NCBI GenBank assembly: GCA_041917295.1
Contig: JAYRXX010000063.1
Span: 1-64,000 of the forward strand
Source of the DNA: JADKHR01 sp041917295
GTDB taxonomy: Bacteria; Elusimicrobiota; Elusimicrobia; FEN-1173
Direction: 5' to 3'
DNA length: 64,000 bases
Numbering within the stretch: the first letter of the stretch is position 1; every line of letters starts with the position of its first letter. This document shows, in pieces, positions 43,657-52,632 of this stretch. A program made the translations under genes and the position numbers. Under the pieces are notes generated by a model. The model searched no databases, was not told the DNA's origin, and was given only the letters and a program-made list of their open reading frames with translations.

Positions 43657-43740
43657 AAGCATACCCCCGAATAACCCAATTGAAAACCCCCCGACCCGCA
43701 CGCAAAGGGGACATGGTTGACCAATTGGTTTTTCCAATAT

Positions 43741-43770
43741 TTGACATCCCATTACAAGCCAATGTAGAAT
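43741..43770 (+). promoter_or_regulatory. Predicted sigma70 promoter of amt-glnB
   Basis: Perfect TTGACA (43741-43746), 18-base spacer and TAGAAT (43765-43770). The leader to amt would be about 125 bases and contains an imperfect inverted repeat GGCAC-GGTGTT-GTGCC near 43785-43800, a possible regulatory site. Confidence 0.55.
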
Positions 43771-43899
43771 TCATCTCCCGGCACGGTGTTGTGCCCGGTT
43801 GCGTAAAATTCAGACCCCGTTTTCAGAGACACCGACGTCTCGACGCGCGGCGACGACCGTGCGCGGGGCGTCTTTTATTTTCCGGAGGTCAATGTCGAC

Positions 43900-45231
43900 A
43901 TGAAACCCTTGAAACGCTGTTTGGCTGTCCTGGCCGCTCTTGGCGCGCCCGCTCTTTGGGCGGAAACAATCGCTGAAACTGTTCCGCCGCCCGCGGCGTC
44001 CGTCAATTCGGGCGACACCGCGTGGGTGCTGGTGTCCGCCGCGTTGGTCCTGATGATGACGCCCGCTCTGGCTTTCTTTTACGGGGGCCTTGTGCGGCGA
44101 AAAAACATGCTTTCCGTTCTCATGCAATGTTTCGCCGTCATGGGTTTGGTCACCGTTCAATGGGTTTTCGTGGGATACAGCCTGTCGTTTGGCCCCACGA
44201 TCGGCGGATGGATCGGCAATCTGCAATGGTTGGGCCTCAACGGGGTCGGCACGCAACCCAACCCCGACTACGCGGCCACCATCCCCCACCAAGCGTTTAT
44301 GATCTACCAATGCATGTTTGCGGTCATCACGCCGGCGCTCATCCTGGGAGCCTTCGCCGAACGAATGAAATTTTCAGCCTATGTCCTTTTTTCGCTTTTG
44401 TGGACCACGGTGGTCTATGATCCCGTGGCCCATTGGGTGTGGGGCGTGGGCGGGTTCCTGCGCCAAACCGGTGCCTTGGATTTCGCCGGAGGCGCCGTGG
44501 TTCACGTGAACGCCGGAATGGCGGCTTTGGCCGCGGCACTGATCTTGGGAAAACGACGGGGGTATCCCACCCGGCTTTCTCCCCCGCACAATTTGCCGTT
44601 TGCCGTTTTGGGAGCGGGCCTGTTGTGGTTCGGCTGGTTTGGGTTTAACGGCGGCAGCGCCCTGGGCTCCGGCAGTCTGGCCACCACGGCGTTTGTGTCC
44701 ACCCACATCGCCGCGGCCACGGCGGGTCTTGTGTGGGCGGTTTTGGACGTTCTGGTCAACCGTCACGCCACCATGCTGGGCACCATCACCGGCGCCGTCG
44801 CCGGGTTGGTTGCCATCACACCGGCGGCCGGTTTTGTCACGCCCTTGGGCGCCATGGCCATCGGAGTGACGGTCGCTGGCATTTGTTTTGGTTCGGTGAT
44901 GTTCGTGAAAGTGAAGCTGGGCTACGACGATTCTTTGGACGCCTTTGGCGTTCACGGCGTGGGCGGAATTTGGGGCGCCATCGCCACCGGCCTGTGGGCC
45001 ACCACGGCCGTCAACCCCGCCGGAGCCAACGGCTTGCTGCACGGCAACCCGGGCCTCCTGTGGATTCAAACCAAGGCGGTTCTTGTCACAGGCCTCTATT
45101 CGTTTGTGGTAAGCGTCGTCCTGTTTAAGCTGGTGGACGTTCTGGTGGGTCTGCGGGTATCCGATCAAGATGAGCGCATCGGGTTGGACCTCACCCAGCA
45201 CCGGGAAGCCGCTTATACGGTCATTGACTGA
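43900..45231 (+). CDS. amt: Ammonium transporter
   Basis: 443 residues: a cleavable signal peptide ('MKPLKRCLAVLAALGAPALW'), then eleven membrane helices. 'ALAFFYGGLVRRKNMLSVLMQ' (in parts), 'GAFAERMKFSAYVLF', the first pore histidine in 'DFAGGAVVHVNAGMAALA' and the second in 'LDAFGVHGVGGIWGAIATG' are family landmarks. It carries ammonium across the inner membrane as a trimer. glnB follows 20 bases downstream, the classic amt-PII pairing in which PII gates the channel. GGAGGT lies 10 bases before the ATG. Confidence 0.97.
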   Translation: MKPLKRCLAVLAALGAPALWAETIAETVPPPAASVNSGDTAWVLVSAALVLMMTPALAFFYGGLVRRKNMLSVLMQCFAVMGLVTVQWVFVGYSLSFGPTIGGWIGNLQWLGLNGVGTQPNPDYAATIPHQAFMIYQCMFAVITPALILGAFAERMKFSAYVLFSLLWTTVVYDPVAHWVWGVGGFLRQTGALDFAGGAVVHVNAGMAALAAALILGKRRGYPTRLSPPHNLPFAVLGAGLLWFGWFGFNGGSALGSGSLATTAFVSTHIAAATAGLVWAVLDVLVNRHATMLGTITGAVAGLVAITPAAGFVTPLGAMAIGVTVAGICFGSVMFVKVKLGYDDSLDAFGVHGVGGIWGAIATGLWATTAVNPAGANGLLHGNPGLLWIQTKAVLVTGLYSFVVSVVLFKLVDVLVGLRVSDQDERIGLDLTQHREAAYTVID

Positions 45232-45251
45232 TCCAAAGGAGAACTAATTTT

Positions 45252-45593
45252 ATGAAATACATTGTAGCCATCATTCAGCCGGACCGTTTGGACGACGTGT
45301 TGGACATTTTGGAACAAAAAGAAATTCACCTGGTCACCGTGACTAACGTCATGGGCCGCGGGCGCCAAAAAGGCATCTCTGAAGTTTACCGAAGCCACAA
45401 AGAGGGCGGCAGTCTGCTGAAAAAAGTGAAGGTGGAAGTGGCTGTCAACGAAGAGTATGTTCAGCCCACAGTGGAAGCCATCCAGGCGGCCGCTCGGACA
45501 GGCAACGTGGGGGACGGGAAAATTTTTGTGCTCGACTTGGGCCAAGTTATCCGAATCCGCACCGGCGAAACCGGCCGCATGGCCATCGGTTAA
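45252..45593 (+). CDS. glnB: PII nitrogen regulatory protein lacking the uridylylation tyrosine
   Basis: 113 residues aligning to E. coli GlnB without gaps through the T-loop. ATP/2-oxoglutarate residues are kept ('GRGRQKG', 'GDGKIFVLDL', 'VIRIRTGE'; Lys58 in 'KKVKVE'). Tyr46 is present but position 51 is Glu ('YRSHKEGGSLL' in place of 'YRGAEYMVDFL'), so classical Tyr51 uridylylation cannot occur. AAAGGAG lies before the ATG. Co-transcribed with amt, so it most likely controls the transporter (a GlnK role) through metabolite binding. Confidence 0.95.
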   Translation: MKYIVAIIQPDRLDDVLDILEQKEIHLVTVTNVMGRGRQKGISEVYRSHKEGGSLLKKVKVEVAVNEEYVQPTVEAIQAAARTGNVGDGKIFVLDLGQVIRIRTGETGRMAIG

Positions 45594-45678
45594 CCCGAAA
45601 AATTCAGTTGACCCCAGTTTATCGCCGACAAGGGCGGGAAAATTCTGTTCGGCATCCTGTCGACGAGAGCCCTGTGCC

Positions 45679-45696
45679 AACCGGGGAATCCCGGTT
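45679..45696. terminator. Hairpin between the convergent glnB and HTH-receiver genes
   Basis: AACCGGG-GAAT-CCCGGTT is a perfect 7-bp stem in the 118-base space between convergent genes, likely a bidirectional terminator. The rest of the space shows no gene. Confidence 0.5.
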
Positions 45697-45711
45697 AACC
45701 GCAATTTCAGG

Positions 45712-46296
45712 TTAAGAGAAGGCCCGGGGGAGAAGTTTTTTCACTTCGGATTGGAGCTGGTCGGGACGGAACGGTTTGGCTAAAAACACGTCCGCGCCCG
45801 CGGACAACGATTCCGGCCCGGTCGTGGATGCGTCGTATCCGGAAATGGCCAAAATGGCGATGTCTTTGAGCCGGTCGTCGGCTCGAACAGATTCGCACAC
45901 TTTGGCTCCGTCCAGGCCGGGGATGCGAAGGTCCAGTATGACCAAGGTCGGCACCAGCTCCGATATTTTTCGGCCGGCTTCAAACCCGTCGCCCGCTTCG
46001 TGGTATTCCACGTCGGGCAAGATGCGCCGCAAGGTTCGAACCACCAGCTTGCGGATACGGTCTTCGTCGTCCACCACCAAAATTCGCACCGGCCCCCGCG
46101 GACCCGCCATTTCCGGCGGAACCGGGATGTTGTGCGCCTTTAAAAAAGCCAGCAAGTCTTCGTCCCACACCCGGCGGTGCCCGCCGCCCGTGGTGAACGA
46201 CGGCAGAAGGCCGTCCGCGATCCACCGTCCAACGGTCGGGGGCGTCACGTGGCACACGCGGGCAATATCGTGGGTTCCGTATGCTTTCGTTTTCAT
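45712..46296 (-). CDS. Response regulator with N-terminal excisionase/MerR-type HTH and C-terminal receiver
   Basis: 194 residues. Residues 1-55 form a helix-turn-helix of the excisionase/BldC-MerR type ('THDIARVCHVTPPTVGRWI', 'TTGGGHRRVWDEDLLAFL'). Residues about 70-190 are a full receiver ('LVVDDEDRIRKLVVRTL', Asp in 'LVILDLRIPGLDG', 'LAISGYDAS', 'ADVFLAKPFRPDQL'). The order is the reverse of ordinary response regulators. It is an orphan, with no kinase adjacent. A TTGACA/TAAAAA promoter lies upstream at 46317-46345, overlapping the end of addA. Confidence 0.88.
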   Translation of the reverse strand: MKTKAYGTHDIARVCHVTPPTVGRWIADGLLPSFTTGGGHRRVWDEDLLAFLKAHNIPVPPEMAGPRGPVRILVVDDEDRIRKLVVRTLRRILPDVEYHEAGDGFEAGRKISELVPTLVILDLRIPGLDGAKVCESVRADDRLKDIAILAISGYDASTTGPESLSAGADVFLAKPFRPDQLQSEVKKLLPRAFS

Positions 46297-46316
46297 GCCG
46301 GGGAATCCTCGACCTC

Positions 46317-46345
46317 TTTTTATCCCCGGATCGGCCGACTGTCAA
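46317..46345 (-). promoter_or_regulatory. Predicted promoter of the HTH-receiver gene
   Basis: Perfect TTGACA (46345-46340), 17-base spacer and TAAAAA (46322-46317) on the minus strand. The -35 overlaps the addA stop codon. The leader is about 14-20 bases. Confidence 0.5.
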
Positions 46346-49300
46346 GGGCTGACAATAACCCGCTGTTGGGCGCGCAAAAAAATAACTTCAAAACCGCATT
46401 TTTCGCCTAGCGCCGACTCCACCGCTTTGCGATAAGCCGTTCCTTGAGCTTCGTAATTCCGCGCCTGTTCCTCGACGTGTGCGGCGTCCACCCGGTCGGT
46501 TTTGTAATCGGCCACCCACAGGCCCCCGTCCCGACGATAAAGAAGGTCGATGACCCCCCGCACAATCACGTCGCCGTCCGGGTAAAGAAACGGGGCTTCC
46601 CGGGCCAAAATGTCCGCGCGATCAAACGATCGCCCCAGCGGCGACGAAAAATAACCAGACAAAATGACCTTCGCTTCCCGAAGAACTTCCGGGTCGGATT
46701 GGATCTCCGGCCCCAACCGTCGCAGGGCCCGCTCCAACACCGACGCAAGATCGGATTTTCCCCATTCCCACAATTCCAGAACCCCGTGGCACAATTGGCC
46801 CACCCACGCCGACCGAGCCCCCGCGCCGGGAGACGAATCGTCGGCCCAGACCGCGCGCGCCCGAGGGTGCTCCCCATCAGAGGGACGGCCGAACAACGGC
46901 CGGCCCTGGAGGCGCTGTCCGTTAGCCCGGCGGACCGCCCACAGGTGTTCCAGCTCGCTGGTGAGGAGCGGCGGGCTCGGACTTTTTTGTTCGGACCACA
47001 ACGGAAGCGGGGCGTTTTCGGGGCCGATTTGGCGGGGCACCAGGGCAAGTTGGGATTGGCCCGACAGCATTTCCATAAACGATCCCGTGGACGATTTCTC
47101 CCCGCCCACCAAAATCACACGCTCCCGGGCCCGGGTGGCGGCCACGTAGAATAACCGGATGGCCTCTTCCTTTTCCCGTCGGCGTTCGTCGAGATCCATG
47201 AACGCCATGGCCAGGTCGGCCCATTTTCGCTTCACCAACCGATGGCCCGCCCGGCCTTCGGCCCAATCCAACCGAAACGCCGCCGGGCGATGGGCGGCCC
47301 CCCGCACAGTCGCGGACAAGTTGGGCAATATCACCACTTTGTATTCCAACCCTTTCGCCTTGTGAACCGTCAACAGGCGGACCGCCGCGGTTCGGTCTTC
47401 CCCCAGAGGATTTTCGCCCTCTTCCACGCCCCGCCCCACGTCGCCGGCCACCCGTCGAACAAACCCGCCAACCGTTTCGCCCCGGGTTTCGCCGGCCTCG
47501 GCCGCCAACCGGGCCACCTTATGCAGATTGGCCACGGTTTGTTCCCCATGATACGCCGCCGCGCAGGCCGCCACGAACTCCGTCTGTTCCACCACCCGAG
47601 CCGCCAGGGCCCCCAAGGACTCCGTGCGCGCGGCCTGTCTCAAATCCGTGAGCGTTTTAACCAATTCCGCGATTCGGCTGTTTACCTCCGGCGGAACCGA
47701 CGGGCCCCCTTCCCAGGAACCGGCGTCGGCCAGGGCCATCACGTATCGGTCTTCCACCATCATCCAAGGTGACCGCAGAAGGCCCACCCACGACACACGA
47801 TCATTCGGATCGTCCAACACCCGCAACACATTTAAAAAATCCGTGACTTCCGGCGTGCCATAAAACGCCCGGTCGCTTTCAACCCGATAGGGGATTTTGG
47901 CGTCTTTTAAGGCCGCCATATAGGCCGACAGCGGCGACGTGGATCGAAACAACAGGGCCACATCCCCCAACCGCCATGGCCGGCCAGACCCCTCCGGCCC
48001 GCACTGGCCGACGATCCACCGGGCGATCCAACGGGCCTCGGCGGCCACACCGCCGTCAACCACGACCAGGTCCACGTCTCCGCCGGAACCAGGGACCCCA
48101 AGAGATGGACGCTCCTCCCCTGCCCTGTCGTTTTCTTCGGGCCGAGGCAACAACGGCAAGTAGGCCGGCTGAAGGCCTTTTTCTTCACGCATCAAGCCGG
48201 AAAACAGCCGGTTGACCGGATCAACGATCCGCTCGTGGGTGCGGAAACTTGTCTGCAAGTCGCATTTGATTCCCCCCTGGGAAATGACCAAGGACACAAA
48301 CGCTTCGTAGGCGCGTATGTCCGCTCCCCGGAACCGATAAATCGATTGTTTTGGGTCGCCCACAATGAACAGTTTTCCCGGCTCTAATTTGACGTCGCTC
48401 CACCGATCCGCTGCGGAGTTGGGCCCTTCCGCCAAAAACAGCAACATTTCACCTTGGAGTGGATCGGTGTCTTGAAACTCGTCCACCATCACGGCGCCGA
48501 AACGCTCCTTCAATTCCCGCCGCACCGCCGGATGGCGGGCCAACAGGTCCCGCGCGCCGCGCAACAAATCATCAAAACCCAACCACCCCTGGGCCCGATA
48601 GTGTCGGCGGCACAGGTCGGCAAACGGCGCCAACAACCGACGAGCGCGAACCAACACCGCTTCCCCTTCCGGCGAAATTCGGTTGGCCAATTCCCCGGCT
48701 TGGGTATAAACGTCGACCCCGGGCAACCCCTTCCATTCACCGGGCCACTTTTTTAACGATTCTTTCCAATCCGACGGTTCCGAAATCGGACCGTCCGGAT
48801 CCCGGACCACCTGCTCCACCGCACGCAGGCGTTGGGCGATGGAAGAAATGGACTTTAACATGTCTCCCCGGGCGGGTTTGGGTTTTCCTTCCGGCAACCG
48901 CTCCAGCGCTTCCCGAAGTTCCACCAGCCGATGAAGGAGCGGCGCCGTGTCTGTTTCGCAGGGCGGGTATTTTGACAAGGCCCGGGCCAACAGACCCAGG
49001 TCTCCCACCCCCGCGTGGGCCAACACGTCCCGCCACTGTTGTTCCCGGGGACTATCCAGAACCAATTCCTTTTCCAACCACAGCGACCATTGCGCCTGAA
49101 AAACGTCTTCGAACCCGCTTCCTTTATCCACTTGAAAATGGGGGTTCACCCCCGCTTCCACCGGGTAAAGTTGGATCAATGTTTTACAAAAGCTGTGGAT
49201 TGTTCCGATGGGCGCGCGGTCCAGATCGCGCAACGCCTCGTGCGCCATGCGCCGCAACCGATCGTCGTCGGCCCCAAATTCGGTTCGCGCTTCGGCCAAC

Positions 49301-49599
49301 CAGAATTTCATCCGCGCCGCCCGCTTGTCCGGAACAGGCAGGTCTTGAAGAACGCGCAACAAATCGTTCAACCGTTCGGCCAACCGGATTTTTATTTCCC
49401 CCGCGGCTTTCTCCGTGAACGTGAGCGCCACGATGCGGGTGATGGACAACCCCGCCCGGTCCGGACCCCCGGCCAAGAGCAGGAACATCAACCGGTCTGT
49501 TAACAAGGTCGTTTTCCCGGTTCCCGCGCCGGCTTCAACCACGATGTTGGCGTCCAAGATTTTCCGCGCGGTGTCGCGGGATTGTTGGTCCGCCGTCAT
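46342..49599 (-). CDS. addA: UvrD/RecB-type helicase-nuclease, AddA-like
   Basis: 1085 residues. Walker A 'VEAGAGTGKTTLLTDRL' (about 16-32), Walker B 'VMVDEFQDTDPLQGEML', motif IV region 'GDPKQSIYRFRGADI', 'LQTSFRTHERIVDPVN', motif VI-like 'LFYVAATRARERVIL' and 'TVHKAKGLEYKVVILPNL' identify a superfamily 1A helicase. The C-terminus carries a PD-(D/E)XK nuclease ('GVIDLLYRRDGGLWVADYKTDR'). With the upstream addB product it should form an AddAB complex that processes double-strand breaks for RecA. The start codon overlaps the addB stop (ATGA). Confidence 0.93.
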   Translation of the reverse strand: MTADQQSRDTARKILDANIVVEAGAGTGKTTLLTDRLMFLLLAGGPDRAGLSITRIVALTFTEKAAGEIKIRLAERLNDLLRVLQDLPVPDKRAARMKFWLAEARTEFGADDDRLRRMAHEALRDLDRAPIGTIHSFCKTLIQLYPVEAGVNPHFQVDKGSGFEDVFQAQWSLWLEKELVLDSPREQQWRDVLAHAGVGDLGLLARALSKYPPCETDTAPLLHRLVELREALERLPEGKPKPARGDMLKSISSIAQRLRAVEQVVRDPDGPISEPSDWKESLKKWPGEWKGLPGVDVYTQAGELANRISPEGEAVLVRARRLLAPFADLCRRHYRAQGWLGFDDLLRGARDLLARHPAVRRELKERFGAVMVDEFQDTDPLQGEMLLFLAEGPNSAADRWSDVKLEPGKLFIVGDPKQSIYRFRGADIRAYEAFVSLVISQGGIKCDLQTSFRTHERIVDPVNRLFSGLMREEKGLQPAYLPLLPRPEENDRAGEERPSLGVPGSGGDVDLVVVDGGVAAEARWIARWIVGQCGPEGSGRPWRLGDVALLFRSTSPLSAYMAALKDAKIPYRVESDRAFYGTPEVTDFLNVLRVLDDPNDRVSWVGLLRSPWMMVEDRYVMALADAGSWEGGPSVPPEVNSRIAELVKTLTDLRQAARTESLGALAARVVEQTEFVAACAAAYHGEQTVANLHKVARLAAEAGETRGETVGGFVRRVAGDVGRGVEEGENPLGEDRTAAVRLLTVHKAKGLEYKVVILPNLSATVRGAAHRPAAFRLDWAEGRAGHRLVKRKWADLAMAFMDLDERRREKEEAIRLFYVAATRARERVILVGGEKSSTGSFMEMLSGQSQLALVPRQIGPENAPLPLWSEQKSPSPPLLTSELEHLWAVRRANGQRLQGRPLFGRPSDGEHPRARAVWADDSSPGAGARSAWVGQLCHGVLELWEWGKSDLASVLERALRRLGPEIQSDPEVLREAKVILSGYFSSPLGRSFDRADILAREAPFLYPDGDVIVRGVIDLLYRRDGGLWVADYKTDRVDAAHVEEQARNYEAQGTAYRKAVESALGEKCGFEVIFLRAQQRVIVSP

Positions 49600-52586
49600 G
49601 GGACGATGTCCTCCTCCGATTCAATGGAGCCCAGGGCCCGACGTCGCGTGGGTCCGTGGGCCTTTCGGCACGCCCGGGCAAACCCGCACAGGGAACAGTG
49701 GGAACCCGGCCCATCGGTCGGACGAATCACAAACTCGCCGTTGCGGATTTTTGATAACAGCTCCCCTCGCGCTTTAACGAGAGCGGGACCGTGTTTGTCC
49801 CAATCCTCCGCCGACAAAATGTCGGTTTCCGGTGCGGTCAACGATTCAAACCGAACGCCCCCGCACACCGCCCCGGGGCCCCACAGGCCCTGGGCCGACA
49901 CCATTTCCAAATAGGCGGGAGCTTGGTGAGCCTGACCGGCGGCCACCCGTTTCAGCAACGGCTCTTTCATGATTTTGTTTTTGTAATCCACCACGGTCCA
50001 TCGGCCGGTCTGGGAAGAATAATCCACCCGGTCGATGCGTCCGTTCCAAAAAAAATCGGTGCCCGTCATGGGGGCTTTGATAACCCACTCCAATTTCTCG
50101 GGCCGGGCGCCCTCTTGGATTAAGCGCGCCACGTCACGGCGAACAAAATCCGCCAATCGGCGGGTCACCCGATCGACCACCGTGCGCCACACCAACGGAT
50201 AGGGGCCCGCTCCCTCGCCGACCGCGTCGGCAAAAAACGGGCCCGCCTCCTTTTGAAGATGGTCCGCGGCCGTGGCCGGGTCGGGAATCCCCTGAGCGGC
50301 AAAATCCCCATACACCCGATTCAACAAAGCGTGTTGAAGGGACCCCAACGCGGCGGGGAGAGGCCCCTCTTCGTCATAAAAAGGTCGAGGTTCTCGAATG
50401 CTCAACACCTGGGCCATAAAAAACTCGAACGGGCAATTTGCCGCCGTTTCCAACGCGCTCGGGGACAAACCCCGGCGAACGCATCGGTCCAAAAAGGCCT
50501 CCGGTGCCTCCACGCGACCGTCCCACGGGCCTGGATGGTTCCCTTTAACCAGATGGGTCGCCCGTCGAACCGTTTCGCCCAAGGAACCCGTTGGATCCCG
50601 CCCATCTAAAATGTCCGCCAGGGCCGCTTCCCGGAGGGTCAATGTGTTTGCCGAAACAGACGTCCATTTGGCCAAGGGAGGACGGGGTACCCGTTCGGCC
50701 TCGTCCACGTCGAGACCCAGAGCGCTCGCCAGGGTTCGCAGATACAAAGACGGAATTTCTGTCCGTCCTTCTTCTCCGGACCGGGAATAGACCAAATACA
50801 ACCGCTCTTGAGCCGACGAAATTAACAGGGTGAACAACAGTTTTTCTTCATCGTGCCCTTCCCGTTTAGGCAAAATCCAATATCCACCCGGGTCCCGCAA
50901 AAACCGTCGGGCGTCGTCGTTCAACAAGGGATCTTCCCGAATCACCCGGGGAAACACGCCTTCCTTCAGGCCAATCAAAAACAAAACCCGGAAAGATTCT
51001 CCCCGGGCGTCCATGGCGCCCATGACCCGAACGCCCTGGACCGGCCCCGTCCCGTCGGCCCGGGCTTGACGCAGGGCCTCTGAAAAGGCCGAAACAAATT
51101 CGTCATTCTTTACCGGAGGCGAAAACCGATCCAATTCCGCTAAAGAATCAAGTGTTCGCGACACGGGATCCAGCGTATCCAGAACCGACGGATCCACCAG
51201 CCTTTGCCACTGTTCGCGAAGGGCATCGGCGTGGGCTTTCCACGATCGTTCCCCCTCATCAAAATCAAGCCCGGCTGACCCCTTGGAAGCCCCCCCGACT
51301 TGAAGAAACAATTCGGCAAGCGCCGGAATTTTTTGAGCGGCGGGCGCAAGAAGATGGTTGAACCCCGCCCGGGGCCCCGCCGTGATCAAATAGCTTCGGG
51401 CTTCCCGAACAGCCGCGGAGGTAAAGAGATCGGCCCGAAGGAGCGGAGAGGACAACAAATCAAGCAAAACGGTGCGATCGTGGCCGTGAGTCCGAACCCC
51501 CGCCAGGTTTAAAGCAAACCGAGCCGCGGGTTTGGCCAACAGGGGTCCCCCGTCAGTCAGAGAAAATGGGATCCCATGGGCGAAGAAAATTTCATGAACC
51601 AACCCGGTGTAATTTTCCACCCCGCGCGCCACCACGCCCATGTGGTTCCAATCCACAGGATTGGATCCTTCCCGCAACGTCAGGATTTCTTTGGCCACGC
51701 GCCAAACTTCGTCCCGTTCTCCGGAGACATTCAAAATGCGGACATTTCCCTCCCCCTGTTGCGTTAAGAACCCCGGATCGAAAATACGATCTGCCAGGAC
51801 ACCCAACACCCGCGGTTCGCGGGACGTTCCACTTTGAATTCGGGCCCCCCCCCACGGAATGTTGACGTCCAAAAATCGCTCGGCAAACGACCACCCCGGG
51901 CTCCCCTTGACGCAGGGGAAAAAAAGCGTGACCGGAGCCGATTGGGCCATAGCCCGGAAAAAATCCGACTGGGCCCCGTTTAAATCGTAAAACCCGTAGT
52001 AGAGGAATTCGTCGTAGACAGACAAGAGGGCCGGGTCGGATTCCACGGCGATCGCGGCCCGACGGGCCACATCGGCGGACCCCGCTACGTTCGCTTGGTC
52101 CAACCGGGCCCGATAGGCGTCGGCCATGTCAATCAACCGGTCCAGTTTTTCTTTGCCGGAAAAATTCAAATCAGAGAAATGCTCGCGGAAATGGCTACCC
52201 ACCACGCCCGCTTCCACCAAATCCCGCAACGTGGACCGATACGCTCCCGCCAGTGCCCGGGCCCGCTCGGAACCCATTTGATATTCTTTCAACAAAATCC
52301 GTTCCACAACCCGTTCATGAAAAAGGTCGTCGTTGATCACGGTCGGCAACGGTCCACCGGCCAACCGCAACACATCCAACGCCAAGCTGTTTAAAGTATG
52401 GAACCGAATGTTGAACAAAGAAAGGCCCCGCTCGGCCGACAACAACCGCTGGAGTCGTTCGGCCATCCGCTGAGACGCCGTGACCACCGCCACCCGCCGC
52501 CCTGGTCCCGGGGGGGTTGTTGTCAGATAGGAAACGAAGGATTCTTCAAGATAAGAAAACGAACCCACCTGAAGGGAAAGGGACAT
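49596..52586 (-). CDS. addB: AddB-like subunit with Fe-S PD-(D/E)XK nuclease
   Basis: 996 residues. The C-terminal nuclease has 'GRIDRVDYSS' and 'WTVVDYKNKI', flanked by one Cys ('AANCPFEFFMAQVL') and three ('HCSLCGFARACRKA') that match the AddB 4Fe-4S ligands. The N-terminal helicase-like part ('RVAVVTASQRMAERLQRLL') has no P-loop, so it is likely an inactive helicase scaffold as in several AddB/RexB relatives. 'SAQERLYLVYSRSGEEGRTEI' (in parts) matches the late helicase motif. No Shine-Dalgarno is seen and a TATAAT lies only 7 bases upstream of the ATG. Confidence 0.88.
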   Translation of the reverse strand: MSLSLQVGSFSYLEESFVSYLTTTPPGPGRRVAVVTASQRMAERLQRLLSAERGLSLFNIRFHTLNSLALDVLRLAGGPLPTVINDDLFHERVVERILLKEYQMGSERARALAGAYRSTLRDLVEAGVVGSHFREHFSDLNFSGKEKLDRLIDMADAYRARLDQANVAGSADVARRAAIAVESDPALLSVYDEFLYYGFYDLNGAQSDFFRAMAQSAPVTLFFPCVKGSPGWSFAERFLDVNIPWGGARIQSGTSREPRVLGVLADRIFDPGFLTQQGEGNVRILNVSGERDEVWRVAKEILTLREGSNPVDWNHMGVVARGVENYTGLVHEIFFAHGIPFSLTDGGPLLAKPAARFALNLAGVRTHGHDRTVLLDLLSSPLLRADLFTSAAVREARSYLITAGPRAGFNHLLAPAAQKIPALAELFLQVGGASKGSAGLDFDEGERSWKAHADALREQWQRLVDPSVLDTLDPVSRTLDSLAELDRFSPPVKNDEFVSAFSEALRQARADGTGPVQGVRVMGAMDARGESFRVLFLIGLKEGVFPRVIREDPLLNDDARRFLRDPGGYWILPKREGHDEEKLLFTLLISSAQERLYLVYSRSGEEGRTEIPSLYLRTLASALGLDVDEAERVPRPPLAKWTSVSANTLTLREAALADILDGRDPTGSLGETVRRATHLVKGNHPGPWDGRVEAPEAFLDRCVRRGLSPSALETAANCPFEFFMAQVLSIREPRPFYDEEGPLPAALGSLQHALLNRVYGDFAAQGIPDPATAADHLQKEAGPFFADAVGEGAGPYPLVWRTVVDRVTRRLADFVRRDVARLIQEGARPEKLEWVIKAPMTGTDFFWNGRIDRVDYSSQTGRWTVVDYKNKIMKEPLLKRVAAGQAHQAPAYLEMVSAQGLWGPGAVCGGVRFESLTAPETDILSAEDWDKHGPALVKARGELLSKIRNGEFVIRPTDGPGSHCSLCGFARACRKAHGPTRRRALGSIESEEDIVP

Positions 52587-52592
52587 ACGATG

Positions 52593-52621
52593 ATTATAAA
52601 ACTTCGATTAATTTATTTCAG
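52593..52621 (-). promoter_or_regulatory. Predicted promoter of addBA, possibly giving a leaderless mRNA
   Basis: TATAAT (52598-52593) and CTGAAA (52621-52616) spaced by 17 bases on the minus strand. Transcription would begin at or within a base or two of the addB ATG (52586), so the message may lack a leader. Confidence 0.45.
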
Positions 52622-52632
52622 AAGTCTCTCTA

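Noticed and set aside
43780..43805. Sigma54-type promoter upstream of amt
   Set aside because: A GG...GC pair is present (CGGCACGGTGTTGTGC), but the spacing is 11 bases where 10 is required and the -12 element is poor; a good sigma70 promoter is upstream.
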